From assembly GCA_965243265.1 (NCBI GenBank), contig CBDEUL010000005.1, positions 372,001-436,000 on the forward strand: a DNA stretch of 64,000 nt. Direction: 5' to 3'. The notes under the pieces are model-generated. The model worked only from the letters and a program-made list of their open reading frames with translations, made no database searches and was not told the origin of the DNA. Below, one piece after another: positions 24,468 to 32,912 of the stretch; the stretch's first letter is position 1; each line of letters opens with the position of its first letter. Made by a program: the position numbers and the translations under genes. This DNA comes from Flavicella sp965243265. Its GTDB lineage: Bacteria > Bacteroidota > Bacteroidia > Flavobacteriales > Flavobacteriaceae.

Positions 24468-26318
24468 ATGTGTGGAATTACAGGTTATATTGGAGGTAGA
24501 GATGCTTATCCAATAGTTATTAAAGGTCTAGAAAGACTTGAGTATAGAGGGTATGATAGTGCAGGGGTTACTTTGTATAATAACAATGAGTTAAAAGTTT
24601 TTAAAACAAAAGGAAAAGTAGCAGATTTAAAAGCGATTGTTTCTGAAGGTGATAAAAACGGGGCTATTGGTATTGGTCATACAAGGTGGGCTACGCACGG
24701 TGTGCCAAATGATGTGAATTCACATCCTCATGTTTCCAATTCAGGAGAGTTGGCAATTGTTCATAATGGTATTATTGAGAATTATGATGTCATTAAAAAT
24801 GAATTGATTGAAAGAGGTTATGAATTTAAAAGTGATACTGATACCGAGGTATTGGTGAATTTGATAGAAGAAGTTCAAAAAACTGAAGGATGTAAATTGG
24901 GAAAAGCAGTTCAGTTAGCTTTGAATCAGGTTATTGGAGCTTATGCAATAGCTGTTTTTGATAAAAAGAAACCAGACGAGGTAATTGCTGCTAAATTAGG
25001 AAGTCCTTTGGCTATAGGTGTTGGAGAAAATAACACTGAGTTTTTTATCGCATCAGATGCATCACCATTTATAGAGTATACAAAAGATGCTATTTATCTT
25101 GAAGATGAAGAGTTAGCTATTATTAAGGTGGGTAGAGACATTAGAGTTAGAAAAATACATGATGACTCGCAGGTTGCACCAAATGTACAGGCGTTAAAAT
25201 TAAATTTAGCAGAAATAGAAAAAGGTGGATTTGACCACTTTATGCTAAAGGAGATTTATGAGCAGCCAAAAGCAATTGTAGATACTTATAGAGGTAGGTT
25301 ATTGCCTAACGAAGGTATTGTAAGGTTGGCAGGAGTTGAAGAGTATATTGAAAGATTCAAAAGTGCTAATAGAATAATTATAATTGCTTGTGGTACTTCT
25401 TGGCATGCTGGATTGGTGGCTGAATATTTGTTTGAAGATATTGCTAGAATTCCTGTAGAAGTAGAATACGCTTCAGAATTTAGATATAGAAACCCTATTA
25501 TAACTGAGAAAGATGTTGTAATCGCAATTTCTCAATCGGGAGAAACAGCAGACTCATTGGCGGCAATCAAAATGGCAAAATCAAAAGGAGCTTTGGTTTT
25601 TGGTATTTGTAATGTTGTAGGGTCTTCTATTGCTAGAGAATCTCATGCAGGAGCTTATACGCATGCAGGTCCAGAAATAGGAGTTGCTTCAACAAAAGCC
25701 TTTACAACTCAAATAACATTGTTGACTTTAATGGCAATGAAATTAGGAAAAGAGAAAGGAAACTTATCTAATTCTGATTTCCATGCATATCTTCAGAATA
25801 TGGAATTAATTCCATCTAAATTGGAGAGGTTGTTAGAGCAAGATGCAAAAATTAAAGAAATTGCATCAGAGTTTATGGAAACGCCAAGTTGTTTGTTTTT
25901 AGGACGTGGATTTAATTTTCCGGTAGCTTTAGAGGGAGCTTTAAAGTTAAAAGAGATTTCTTATATCCATGCAGAAGGGTACCCAGCTGCAGAAATGAAA
26001 CATGGACCTATTGCTTTGATTGAGGATGGATACCCTGTAATTGTTGTGGCAATTAACAAAGGACACTATGAAAAGGTAGTGAGTAATATCCAAGAAATTA
26101 AATCTAGAAAAGGGAAGATTATAGCAATTGTTACAGAAGGAGATACTACTGTAAAAGAAATGGCAGACCATGTAATAGAAATTCCAGAAGTGGAAGAAGC
26201 ATTGAGTCCGTTGTTGACAACGATTCCATTACAATTATTTTCTTATCACGTTGCTGTGCTAAGAGGGTGTAATGTAGATCAACCACGTAACTTAGCAAAA
26301 TCAGTTACCGTAGAGTAG
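24468..26318 (+). CDS. glmS: Glutamine--fructose-6-phosphate aminotransferase (isomerising)
   Basis: The enzyme makes glucosamine-6-phosphate, the entry step to UDP-GlcNAc, peptidoglycan and LPS. The 616-residue protein begins MCGITGYIGG with the catalytic Cys2 of the N-terminal glutaminase domain, followed by RGYDSAG, GHTRWATHG and HNGIIENY. Two SIS sugar-isomerase domains follow (IIACGTSWHAG, AISQSGETADS, ASTKAFTTQ). The C-terminus ends QPRNLAKSVTVE as in functional enzymes. There is no sign of a glmS ribozyme in the 2-base gap upstream. It is the last gene of the unit. Confidence 0.98.
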   Translation: MCGITGYIGGRDAYPIVIKGLERLEYRGYDSAGVTLYNNNELKVFKTKGKVADLKAIVSEGDKNGAIGIGHTRWATHGVPNDVNSHPHVSNSGELAIVHNGIIENYDVIKNELIERGYEFKSDTDTEVLVNLIEEVQKTEGCKLGKAVQLALNQVIGAYAIAVFDKKKPDEVIAAKLGSPLAIGVGENNTEFFIASDASPFIEYTKDAIYLEDEELAIIKVGRDIRVRKIHDDSQVAPNVQALKLNLAEIEKGGFDHFMLKEIYEQPKAIVDTYRGRLLPNEGIVRLAGVEEYIERFKSANRIIIIACGTSWHAGLVAEYLFEDIARIPVEVEYASEFRYRNPIITEKDVVIAISQSGETADSLAAIKMAKSKGALVFGICNVVGSSIARESHAGAYTHAGPEIGVASTKAFTTQITLLTLMAMKLGKEKGNLSNSDFHAYLQNMELIPSKLERLLEQDAKIKEIASEFMETPSCLFLGRGFNFPVALEGALKLKEISYIHAEGYPAAEMKHGPIALIEDGYPVIVVAINKGHYEKVVSNIQEIKSRKGKIIAIVTEGDTTVKEMADHVIEIPEVEEALSPLLTTIPLQLFSYHVAVLRGCNVDQPRNLAKSVTVE

Positions 26319-26341
26319 TAGAATATAAAAACTTATTTATA

Positions 26342-26372
26342 AAAAAATCCAACTTATTAAGTTGGATTTTTT
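26342..26372. terminator. Bidirectional terminator between glmS and the FAD oxidoreductase
   Basis: A 15-bp perfect inverted repeat (26342-26356 with 26358-26372, core ATCCAACTTA) is flanked by A and T runs. It overlaps the last codons of the convergent gene. Confidence 0.8.
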
Positions 26373-26968
26373 TTGTCGTGTATCATTACAGATGTGTTGT
26401 TGTTCCATTTGGTGAGAATGTCGGTAGCTACCTGAGTGCCGCTTCCTGCAGCAATAGCATATTGGCTTCTGAGTCCAGCAAGTGTTCCTGCAACATAAAC
26501 CCCTTCAGCAACTAAAAAATGGTTATTTTTTAATTGGGTGCGCTTTTTTTCAGGAGGAAGGTTTTTGTGAAGTTCTGCATATGTTTCAAAACCTTTTATG
26601 CTAAAGTTTTTAGGGCCTATAGCTACAACAATATTTTCAGCTAGATGAGTATTTCTGGTTGTGGTGATTTTAAAATTTGGGAAACTTCCAGATATTTCAA
26701 GTACTTTTTCCAATTCAATTTGTTCTACATGAGGATAGTTTTCTTTAAGTTGTTTTTTTCCAATTTCAAGGATGCTGTCTCCTTGCGTGTTTTTTTCAAG
26801 ACCCAATACATTGTTTAAAACAGCATTTTGTAAAGAGGATGACTTTTGATGTGTAATAATTCCTATTTTTTTGTTTATAGAGAAAGGTTCATTTTTAGAA
26901 GAGCCAAGTAATAAGGCGCAAGATATTCCAGCTACGCCTCCTCCAATTATAAGAACGTCGTATTTCAT
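26357..26968 (-). CDS. Short FAD/NAD(P)-dependent oxidoreductase (thioredoxin-reductase-like)
   Basis: This 203-residue protein has the FAD-binding motif DVLIIGGGVAGISCALLLG at the N-terminus. A TAxNIVVAIGP-type segment follows in the middle, and a C-terminal FAD motif VAEGVYVAGTLAGLRSQYAIAAGSG. It lacks the inserted NADPH domain and the redox CxxC of true thioredoxin reductase (about 310 residues), so an electron donor is not evident. The likely role is a single-domain flavoprotein of unknown substrate. It is convergent with glmS and divergent from the DUF3109 gene. Confidence 0.8.
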   Translation of the reverse strand: MKYDVLIIGGGVAGISCALLLGSSKNEPFSINKKIGIITHQKSSSLQNAVLNNVLGLEKNTQGDSILEIGKKQLKENYPHVEQIELEKVLEISGSFPNFKITTTRNTHLAENIVVAIGPKNFSIKGFETYAELHKNLPPEKKRTQLKNNHFLVAEGVYVAGTLAGLRSQYAIAAGSGTQVATDILTKWNNNTSVMIHDKKNPT

Positions 26969-27033
26969 TATGTAAAGATTGTGTTTAAGGGTTTAGATGT
27001 AAATGTAATTATTTTTAAAAGTAAAAATAAATG

Positions 27034-27041
27034 TACATTTG
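27034..27041 (+). promoter_or_regulatory. -7 element directly before the DUF3109 gene
   Basis: TACATTTG is an exact TAnnTTTG match ending 4 bases before the ATG at 27046. It lies inside the longer open frame that begins at 27031, which argues against that earlier start. Confidence 0.5.
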
Positions 27042-27045
27042 CAAA

Positions 27046-27624
27046 ATGTTTCAACTAGGAAAAACAATCGTTTCAGAAGAGATTATAGAAAAAGACTTTG
27101 TGTGTAATTTGTCTGCATGTAAAGGAGTGTGTTGTGTAGCAGGAGATGCTGGTGCGCCTTTAGAAAAAGGTGAATTGGCTATTATGGAAGAGATTTATGA
27201 TGAAGTAAAACCGTTTTTAAGAGAAGAAGGGGTTAAAGCTATTGAAGAACAAGGTATTTATACGACAAATGATTTCGGAGAACATGAAACAACGTTGATC
27301 AATAACGAAGATTGTGCTTATGTGATTTTTGATGAAAATAAAACTGCGCTTTGTGCTATAGAAGAAGCTTATAATAGTGGAGTGATTTCATGGAAAAAGC
27401 CAGTATCTTGCCATTTGTATCCTATACGAATTCGGGAGTATTCAGAATTTTCAGGGCTTAATTATGATAGATGGGAAATTTGTGATGATGCTTGTTCTTT
27501 GGGGAAAGAGTTACAGGTACCTATTTATAAGTTTGTGAAACAAGGTTTGGTGCGTAAGTTTGGAGAAGATTGGTATGCTGAACTTGAAAAAGTAGCAGAA
27601 AAGTATCACGAATCAAAAAAATAA
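27046..27624 (+). CDS. DUF3109 family protein (Cys-rich, YkgJ-like)
   Basis: This 192-residue cytoplasmic protein has nine conserved-looking cysteines, including CNLSACKGVCCVAGDAG near residue 20, a CHLYPIRI segment and CDDACSLG. The pattern resembles the YkgJ/DUF3109 group of putative zinc- or iron-sulfur-binding proteins. No enzyme activity is known. The start at 27046 (MFQLGKTIVSEE) is preferred over 27031 because a -7 element overlaps the earlier ATG. That makes the mRNA probably leaderless. Only a weak A/T hairpin (around 27625-27637) follows. Confidence 0.85.
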   Translation: MFQLGKTIVSEEIIEKDFVCNLSACKGVCCVAGDAGAPLEKGELAIMEEIYDEVKPFLREEGVKAIEEQGIYTTNDFGEHETTLINNEDCAYVIFDENKTALCAIEEAYNSGVISWKKPVSCHLYPIRIREYSEFSGLNYDRWEICDDACSLGKELQVPIYKFVKQGLVRKFGEDWYAELEKVAEKYHESKK

Positions 27625-28060
27625 AAAAGCTTTTTTTAAAGTTATTTTTTTTGATAATTTTTGAATTTTACTTCGGGTTTAGTTGTTTTTTTTGAGGGAT
27701 ATCTTTCTTTTTTCCCAAAAAAACGAAGCATTTATAAAGTTGCTTTTTTAACGCTTTAAAAAGCAGAAAACACCATAAAAAATCTTTCTTTTATTTGTAT
27801 TTTTGTAGTCTTCAATTTTTGGAATGGCTCAATATGGATGTTTTTTTAAAAGCGCTTCTATGTTGATATCTGAAAATTTTATAGAGCTTTAAGGTTTTGT
27901 AACTATTTGTTTTTGAGTGGTTTGACTGTTTATCTTATACCTTTGTTAAGAACTTGGTGTTATTGTGAATAAGTATAACTTTTATTTAGAAACATTTTTT
28001 TCAATCTTTGTTAAGCTCAAAAAAGAACATAAAAAACTAATAGATAAAAACTCTCGAAAA
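27625..28060 (+). promoter_or_regulatory. Long intergenic leader region of nrdBA
   Basis: This 436-base gap is very A/T-rich. It holds two exact TAnnTTTG elements on the plus strand. TATTTTTG at 27798-27805 lies about 255 bases before the nrdB ATG. TACCTTTG at 27938-27945 lies about 115 bases before it, with a TTTTG 22 bases further upstream. The decamer CTTTGTTAAG occurs twice, at 27941-27950 and 28006-28015. A 22-codon open frame begins with the ATG at 27824, but nothing else supports it as a gene. I saw no NrdR-box-like palindrome. Confidence 0.45.
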
Positions 28061-29032
28061 ATGTCTCAAATAGAACCAATTTTACAGCCAAACGATCAAA
28101 GATTTGTTATTTTTCCAATACAGCATCAAGATATTTGGGAGTGGTATAAAAAACAAGAAGCTAGTATCTGGACAGCAGAAGAAATTGACTTACACCAAGA
28201 TGTGGTAGATTGGGAAAACAAGTTAAATGATGATGAGCGTTATTTTATAAAACACATTTTAGCATTTTTTGCAGCTTCTGATGGTATTGTAAATGAGAAT
28301 TTAGCTGAGAATTTTGTGAGTGAAGTACAATATTCTGAAGCAAAGTTTTTCTATGGTTTCCAAATTATGATGGAAAATATTCATTCAGAAGTGTATTCAC
28401 TGTTGATAGATACTTATGTAAAGAATGAGGCAGAAAAAGATGAATTGTTTAGAGCTATTGAGATATTTCCTGCGATTAAATTAAAGGCAGATTGGGCTTT
28501 AAAATGGATTGAGTCAGATTCTTTTGCAGAAAGATTGATCGCTTTCGCTGCTGTTGAAGGAATTTTCTTTTCAGGTAGTTTCTGTTCTATTTTTTGGTTG
28601 AAAAAGAGAGGTCTTTTACCAGGATTAACATTTTCGAATGAATTAATTTCTAGAGACGAAGGATTGCATTGTGATTTTGCAGTTCATTTGCATAACAATC
28701 ATATTGTAAATAAAGTACCTAAAGAGCGTATTACAGAAATTATTGTAGATGCATTAGATATAGAACGTGTGTTTATTACAGAATCATTGCCAGTTAGTTT
28801 AATTGGAATGAATGCAAAGTTGATGACACAATACTTAGAGTTTGTAACAGATAGGTTGTTGTCAGAGTTTGGATGTGATAAAGTATATAACGTATCAAAT
28901 CCGTTTGACTTTATGGATATGATTTCATTAGAAGGAAAAACAAATTTCTTTGAGAAACGTGTTTCTGAATATCAAAAAGCAGGAGTAAAATCTGGAGGAA
29001 CAGGTTCAATTAGTTTTGACGCCGATTTTTAA
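28061..29032 (+). CDS. nrdB: Ribonucleoside-diphosphate reductase, small (beta) subunit, class Ia
   Basis: This diiron subunit generates the tyrosyl radical for ribonucleotide reduction. The 323-residue protein has the ligand segments SEVQYSEAKFFYGFQIMMEN and IHSEVYSLL, then ISRDEGLHCDFAVHLH. The FYGFQ context resembles eukaryotic R2 proteins, with the radical Tyr in this position. The open frame can be extended 32 codons to a GTG at 27965, but the extra part is Lys/Phe-rich and unlike the family. The ATG at 28061 (MSQIEPILQPND) is the family start. It precedes nrdA by 78 bases. Confidence 0.96.
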   Translation: MSQIEPILQPNDQRFVIFPIQHQDIWEWYKKQEASIWTAEEIDLHQDVVDWENKLNDDERYFIKHILAFFAASDGIVNENLAENFVSEVQYSEAKFFYGFQIMMENIHSEVYSLLIDTYVKNEAEKDELFRAIEIFPAIKLKADWALKWIESDSFAERLIAFAAVEGIFFSGSFCSIFWLKKRGLLPGLTFSNELISRDEGLHCDFAVHLHNNHIVNKVPKERITEIIVDALDIERVFITESLPVSLIGMNAKLMTQYLEFVTDRLLSEFGCDKVYNVSNPFDFMDMISLEGKTNFFEKRVSEYQKAGVKSGGTGSISFDADF

Positions 29033-29055
29033 TAAAATAAATTAAAGTATAAAGT

Positions 29056-29078
29056 CTTGTTTAAGGTTGGTAAACAAG
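29056..29078 (+). other. Intercistronic hairpin between nrdB and nrdA
   Basis: An 8-bp stem (CTTGTTTA, 29056-29063, with TAAACAAG, 29071-29078) has a seven-base loop. There is no T run, so it is not a standard terminator. It may affect mRNA processing or the NrdA:NrdB ratio. Confidence 0.4.
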
Positions 29079-29110
29079 AATATAAAATAAACACCTAAAA
29101 AGAAGAACAT

Positions 29111-31495
29111 ATGTATGTTGTAAAAAGAGATGGGAAGAAGGAGTTAGTGATGTTTGATAAAATTACTGCTAGAATTAGAAAAATCTGTTATGGGTTAAAC
29201 CCTTTAGTAGATCCAGTAAAAGTTGCTATGCGAGTAATTGAAGGGTTGTATGATGGAGTAACAACTTCAGAGTTAGATAACCTGGCTTCTGAAATTGCAG
29301 CTACAATGACAACGTCTCATCCAGATTATGCAAAATTAGCAGCACGTATTTCGGTATCTAATTTACATAAGAACACAAAAAAAACATTTTCAGAAGTAAT
29401 GGAGGATTTATATGTGTATGTAAATCCAAGAACAGGTAAAAAAGCCCCTTTATTGTCTGATGAAGTATATGAAATTATTAAAAAGAATTCAGACTTTTTA
29501 GACTCAACAATTATTTATAGTAGAGATTTTAACTATGATTATTTTGGGTTTAAAACACTAGAGCGTTCATACCTATTAAAACTAAACGGAAAAATAGCAG
29601 AACGTCCACAGCATATGTTAATGCGTGTAGCAATTGGAATTCATATGGATGACATTGATGCTGCAGTTGAAACATATGAGTTGATGAGTAAAAAGTATTT
29701 TACACATGCAACACCAACATTGTTTAACTCAGGAACACCAAAACCTCAAATGTCATCATGTTTCTTATTGCAAATGCAAGACGATAGTATTGATGGGATT
29801 TACGATACATTAAAACAAACAGCAAAAATATCTCAATCAGCAGGAGGTATTGGATTATCTGCACACAATATTAGAGCTACAGGTTCTTATATTAGAGGAA
29901 CAAACGGTACTTCTAACGGAATTATTCCAATGTTAAAAGTATACAATGATACAGCACGTTATGTAGATCAAGGAGGAGGAAAACGTAAAGGGTCTTTCGC
30001 TATTTATTTAGAACCTTGGCATGCAGATGTGTTTGATTTCTTAGACTTAAGAAAAAATACAGGAGCAGAAGAAAAGAGAGCGCGTGATTTATTCTTAGCA
30101 TTATGGATGCCAGATTTATTTATGAAACGTGTGGAAGAAGATGGAATTTGGACGTTGATGTGTCCAAATGAATGTCCAGGGTTATTTGATACATATGGAG
30201 ATGAGTTTGAGAAATTGTATGTAAGCTATGAGCAAGCAGACAAAGGAAGAAAAACAATAAAGGCTCGTGAGTTGTGGGAAAAAATTCTTGAAGCTCAAAT
30301 AGAGACAGGAAATCCATATATGTTGTATAAAGATGCAGCAAATAGAAAATCAAATCAGAAGAATTTAGGAACTATTCGTTCGTCAAATTTATGTACTGAA
30401 ATAATGGAGTATACAGCAAAAGACGAAGTTGCTGTATGTAATTTAGCCTCAATTTCTATTCCAATGTTTGTTTCTGAAGGAGCAGACGGGAAGAAATATT
30501 TCAATCATAAAAAATTATACGATGTAACTAAGAAGGTAATTAGAAACTTAGATACTGTAATTGATAGGAATTATTACCCAATTCAAGAAGCTGAAAATTC
30601 AAATTTACGTCACAGACCAGTTGGTTTAGGAATTCAAGGTTTGGCAGATGCATTTATCATGTTGCGTATGCCGTTTACTTCTGATGAAGCTAAAAAATTG
30701 AACCAAGAAATTTTTGAAACATTGTACTACGCCTCTGTAACTTCATCTATGGAAGTAGCAAAAGCAAAAGGACCTTATTCAACATACGAAGGGTCTCCTA
30801 TTTCACAAGGAGAGTTCCAATTCAATATGTGGGGAGTTTCAGAAGAAGAATTAAGTGGTAATTGGGACTGGGCTAAATTACGTAAAGAAGTAGCTAAACA
30901 CGGAGTTCGTAACTCATTGTTAATGGCACCAATGCCAACAGCATCTACATCACAAATCTTAGGAAATAACGAAGCCTTTGAGCCTTATACATCTAATATT
31001 TATACACGTAGAGTATTGTCTGGAGAGTTTATTGTAGTAAATAAGCACTTGTTAGAAGATTTAGTAGAGTTAGGGCTTTGGGACAATGCAATGAAAGAAG
31101 ATATCATGAGGGCCAATGGATCTATTCAACATATTGATGTAATTCCTCAAGACTTGAAAGACTTGTATAGAACTGTTTGGGAAATGAGTATGAAAGATAT
31201 TATTGATATGTCTCGCCAAAGAGGATATTTTATAGATCAATCACAATCATTAAACTTGTTTATGGAAGATCCTGATTATTCTAAATTAACATCAATGCAT
31301 TTCTATGCATGGAAATCTGGATTAAAAACAGGAATGTATTATTTAAGAACAAAATCTGCGGTAAATGCAATTAAGTTTTCTTTATCAAACGATAAAAAAG
31401 CAAAAGAAGATGAGCCATTAACACCAGAAGAATTAAAGCAAATGTTAATTCAATCACAGAACAATCCTGATGATTGTGAAATGTGTGGATCTTAA
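29111..31495 (+). CDS. nrdA: Ribonucleoside-diphosphate reductase, large (alpha) subunit, class Ia
   Basis: This catalytic subunit reduces ribonucleoside diphosphates to deoxyribonucleotides. The 794-residue protein begins with an ATP-cone allosteric domain (about residues 1-90, MYVVKRDGKKELVMFDKI). The catalytic barrel has MSSCFLLQ, the NLCTEI segment, AVCNLASI and PMPTASTSQILG. The C-terminal redox pair is CEMC, three residues from the end, consistent with thioredoxin or glutaredoxin recycling. The overall sequence is close to the eukaryotic-like NrdA group, as with NrdB. It forms the nrdBA operon and ends at a terminator. Confidence 0.98.
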   Translation: MYVVKRDGKKELVMFDKITARIRKICYGLNPLVDPVKVAMRVIEGLYDGVTTSELDNLASEIAATMTTSHPDYAKLAARISVSNLHKNTKKTFSEVMEDLYVYVNPRTGKKAPLLSDEVYEIIKKNSDFLDSTIIYSRDFNYDYFGFKTLERSYLLKLNGKIAERPQHMLMRVAIGIHMDDIDAAVETYELMSKKYFTHATPTLFNSGTPKPQMSSCFLLQMQDDSIDGIYDTLKQTAKISQSAGGIGLSAHNIRATGSYIRGTNGTSNGIIPMLKVYNDTARYVDQGGGKRKGSFAIYLEPWHADVFDFLDLRKNTGAEEKRARDLFLALWMPDLFMKRVEEDGIWTLMCPNECPGLFDTYGDEFEKLYVSYEQADKGRKTIKARELWEKILEAQIETGNPYMLYKDAANRKSNQKNLGTIRSSNLCTEIMEYTAKDEVAVCNLASISIPMFVSEGADGKKYFNHKKLYDVTKKVIRNLDTVIDRNYYPIQEAENSNLRHRPVGLGIQGLADAFIMLRMPFTSDEAKKLNQEIFETLYYASVTSSMEVAKAKGPYSTYEGSPISQGEFQFNMWGVSEEELSGNWDWAKLRKEVAKHGVRNSLLMAPMPTASTSQILGNNEAFEPYTSNIYTRRVLSGEFIVVNKHLLEDLVELGLWDNAMKEDIMRANGSIQHIDVIPQDLKDLYRTVWEMSMKDIIDMSRQRGYFIDQSQSLNLFMEDPDYSKLTSMHFYAWKSGLKTGMYYLRTKSAVNAIKFSLSNDKKAKEDEPLTPEELKQMLIQSQNNPDDCEMCGS

Positions 31496-31511
31496 AAAAA
31501 TGATTAGTATA

Positions 31512-31545
31512 AAAAAGAGCGAAACTTATAAGTTTTGCTCTTTTT
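31512..31545. terminator. Terminator between nrdA and the porin gene
   Basis: A 15-bp stem (31512-31526 with 31531-31545, one G-U pair, core AGAGCGAAACT) has the loop TATA, with A and T runs outside. It lies between convergent genes. Confidence 0.85.
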
Positions 31546-31567
31546 GTTTTATAACAGTGTATGTGTT

Positions 31568-32740
31568 TTAGAAGTCTACCTGAAAACGCATTTGAAAAAT
31601 AGAAGCATTTCCGTAATCTTCAATATCGGCCCAAATATGGTTGAACATAATTCTTGTACCAGGGTTTAAGTACCAGTTTACTGCAGCGGTAATGTTGTTT
31701 TCTTGCCCCCCTTGAATATCTTTGTCGTTCAAGTCAGCAGTAGAATATTTTAAAGCAACCTCCCAAGCTCCGTATTCTTTCTTTTCTAGTGAAAAGTTTT
31801 TATGAGGTTTGATTTTTCCGTAGAAATACATGTTTTTATTAAACCTTTTATACTCGCCGGTAATAAAACAGCTTAATTGTGCATAATAACTAGAAAGCTG
31901 TATGTCTTCTAAAATATTTCTATTTATTTGAGAGGTTAAGTACTCCCCTTGAAATCTCCAGTTTTTGTAATTATAAGCCGTTTCAAAACCAAAATAATTG
32001 ATATGATTTACGTTCTCTATAGTTCCAGTATTTAGATACTTTACAGGGCTTAAATGTGCCTCTGGATTAGAGCTAATTTTATAAACCTGCTCAGTGTCTG
32101 TTCTGTATCTATGAGAAATACCAACATGCCATACGTTGTTAATTTCAGGTTCAGAAATTATATGTCCGGTTACCCTAGAAGTAATAGAAGATTCATTTGT
32201 TGAAATGTCGTTAACAGTTGTGTTTCCTTTAAAATAACTTGTTTGTGCGTGTAAACGATTGTTAAAAAAAGAATTAAAAACCATAGCTCCTTCGTTAAAA
32301 ATAGGAAAAAAGCTAATAGGTAGTGAACGCTCTAAAAATGTAATATGTTTACGAGAAGTCAAAGCATCAATTCTCATAGGTTCTCTAATTTTACCAATTC
32401 TAAAGTTACCAATAATAGGAAGCTTTTTTATAGTAACATAAGTTTCAATAACATTTGCTTTGTTGTAATAGAATCCAGTAAATAATTTAAAATCAATATT
32501 TTCGTATAAATTTCCTGACATATGAAAAGCAGCCAAACGAACTTCATAACCACCCGTATTAGGAAGCTCTCCAAATTCAGAGTCTAATCCCGAATCTTGT
32601 TGAAAGTGGGCAGCATCAAGACATAAAAAACCGCCAAGTTTAATGTTATAATCTTCAGTGTTGCTTCTAAATTGTCCAAAAGAAATAAAGGAAATAAGAA
32701 AAATAATTAGGGTCGTAAATACTTTTATTTTGGTGTGCAT
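31568..32740 (-). CDS. Outer-membrane porin, OprO/OprP (phosphate-selective porin) family
   Basis: This 390-residue protein has a signal peptide (about residues 1-23, ending SFGQ). It is made of alternating beta strands and ends in Phe after QMRFQVD, the usual outer-membrane assembly signature. Segments such as RIGKIREPMRIDALTSRKHITFLERSLP are typical of the family. Phosphate or oxyanion selectivity is only a family name; the sequence does not show it. It is transcribed alone behind an exact -7 element and divergent from dgt. Confidence 0.85.
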   Translation of the reverse strand: MHTKIKVFTTLIIFLISFISFGQFRSNTEDYNIKLGGFLCLDAAHFQQDSGLDSEFGELPNTGGYEVRLAAFHMSGNLYENIDFKLFTGFYYNKANVIETYVTIKKLPIIGNFRIGKIREPMRIDALTSRKHITFLERSLPISFFPIFNEGAMVFNSFFNNRLHAQTSYFKGNTTVNDISTNESSITSRVTGHIISEPEINNVWHVGISHRYRTDTEQVYKISSNPEAHLSPVKYLNTGTIENVNHINYFGFETAYNYKNWRFQGEYLTSQINRNILEDIQLSSYYAQLSCFITGEYKRFNKNMYFYGKIKPHKNFSLEKKEYGAWEVALKYSTADLNDKDIQGGQENNITAAVNWYLNPGTRIMFNHIWADIEDYGNASIFQMRFQVDF

Positions 32741-32757
32741 AATGATAAATATTTAGA

Positions 32758-32765
32758 CAAATGTA
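32758..32765 (-). promoter_or_regulatory. -7 element of the porin promoter
   Basis: The minus strand reads TACATTTG, an exact TAnnTTTG match, 17 bases before the porin ATG. Confidence 0.5.
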
Positions 32766-32869
32766 TTTCAAATTTACACCCCATAAGTTGACAGATATCA
32801 TGTAAATTAGGAATCTAAGAAAACGTTTTAGTACATATATAATGGGGTTAGATGGATTTAAGCTAGTCT

Positions 32870-32877
32870 TATATTTG
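32870..32877 (+). promoter_or_regulatory. -7 element of the dgt / T9SS cargo / sprF-like unit
   Basis: TATATTTG is an exact TAnnTTTG match ending 35 bases before the dgt ATG. Confidence 0.5.
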
Positions 32878-32912
32878 TATATTGCAGGGATTAATTAAGA
32901 CAGAATTTATAG

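Noticed and set aside
27824..27892. A 22-codon open frame in the nrdB leader
   Set aside because: It is too short and has no supporting composition or conservation evidence; it is mentioned only within the leader region.
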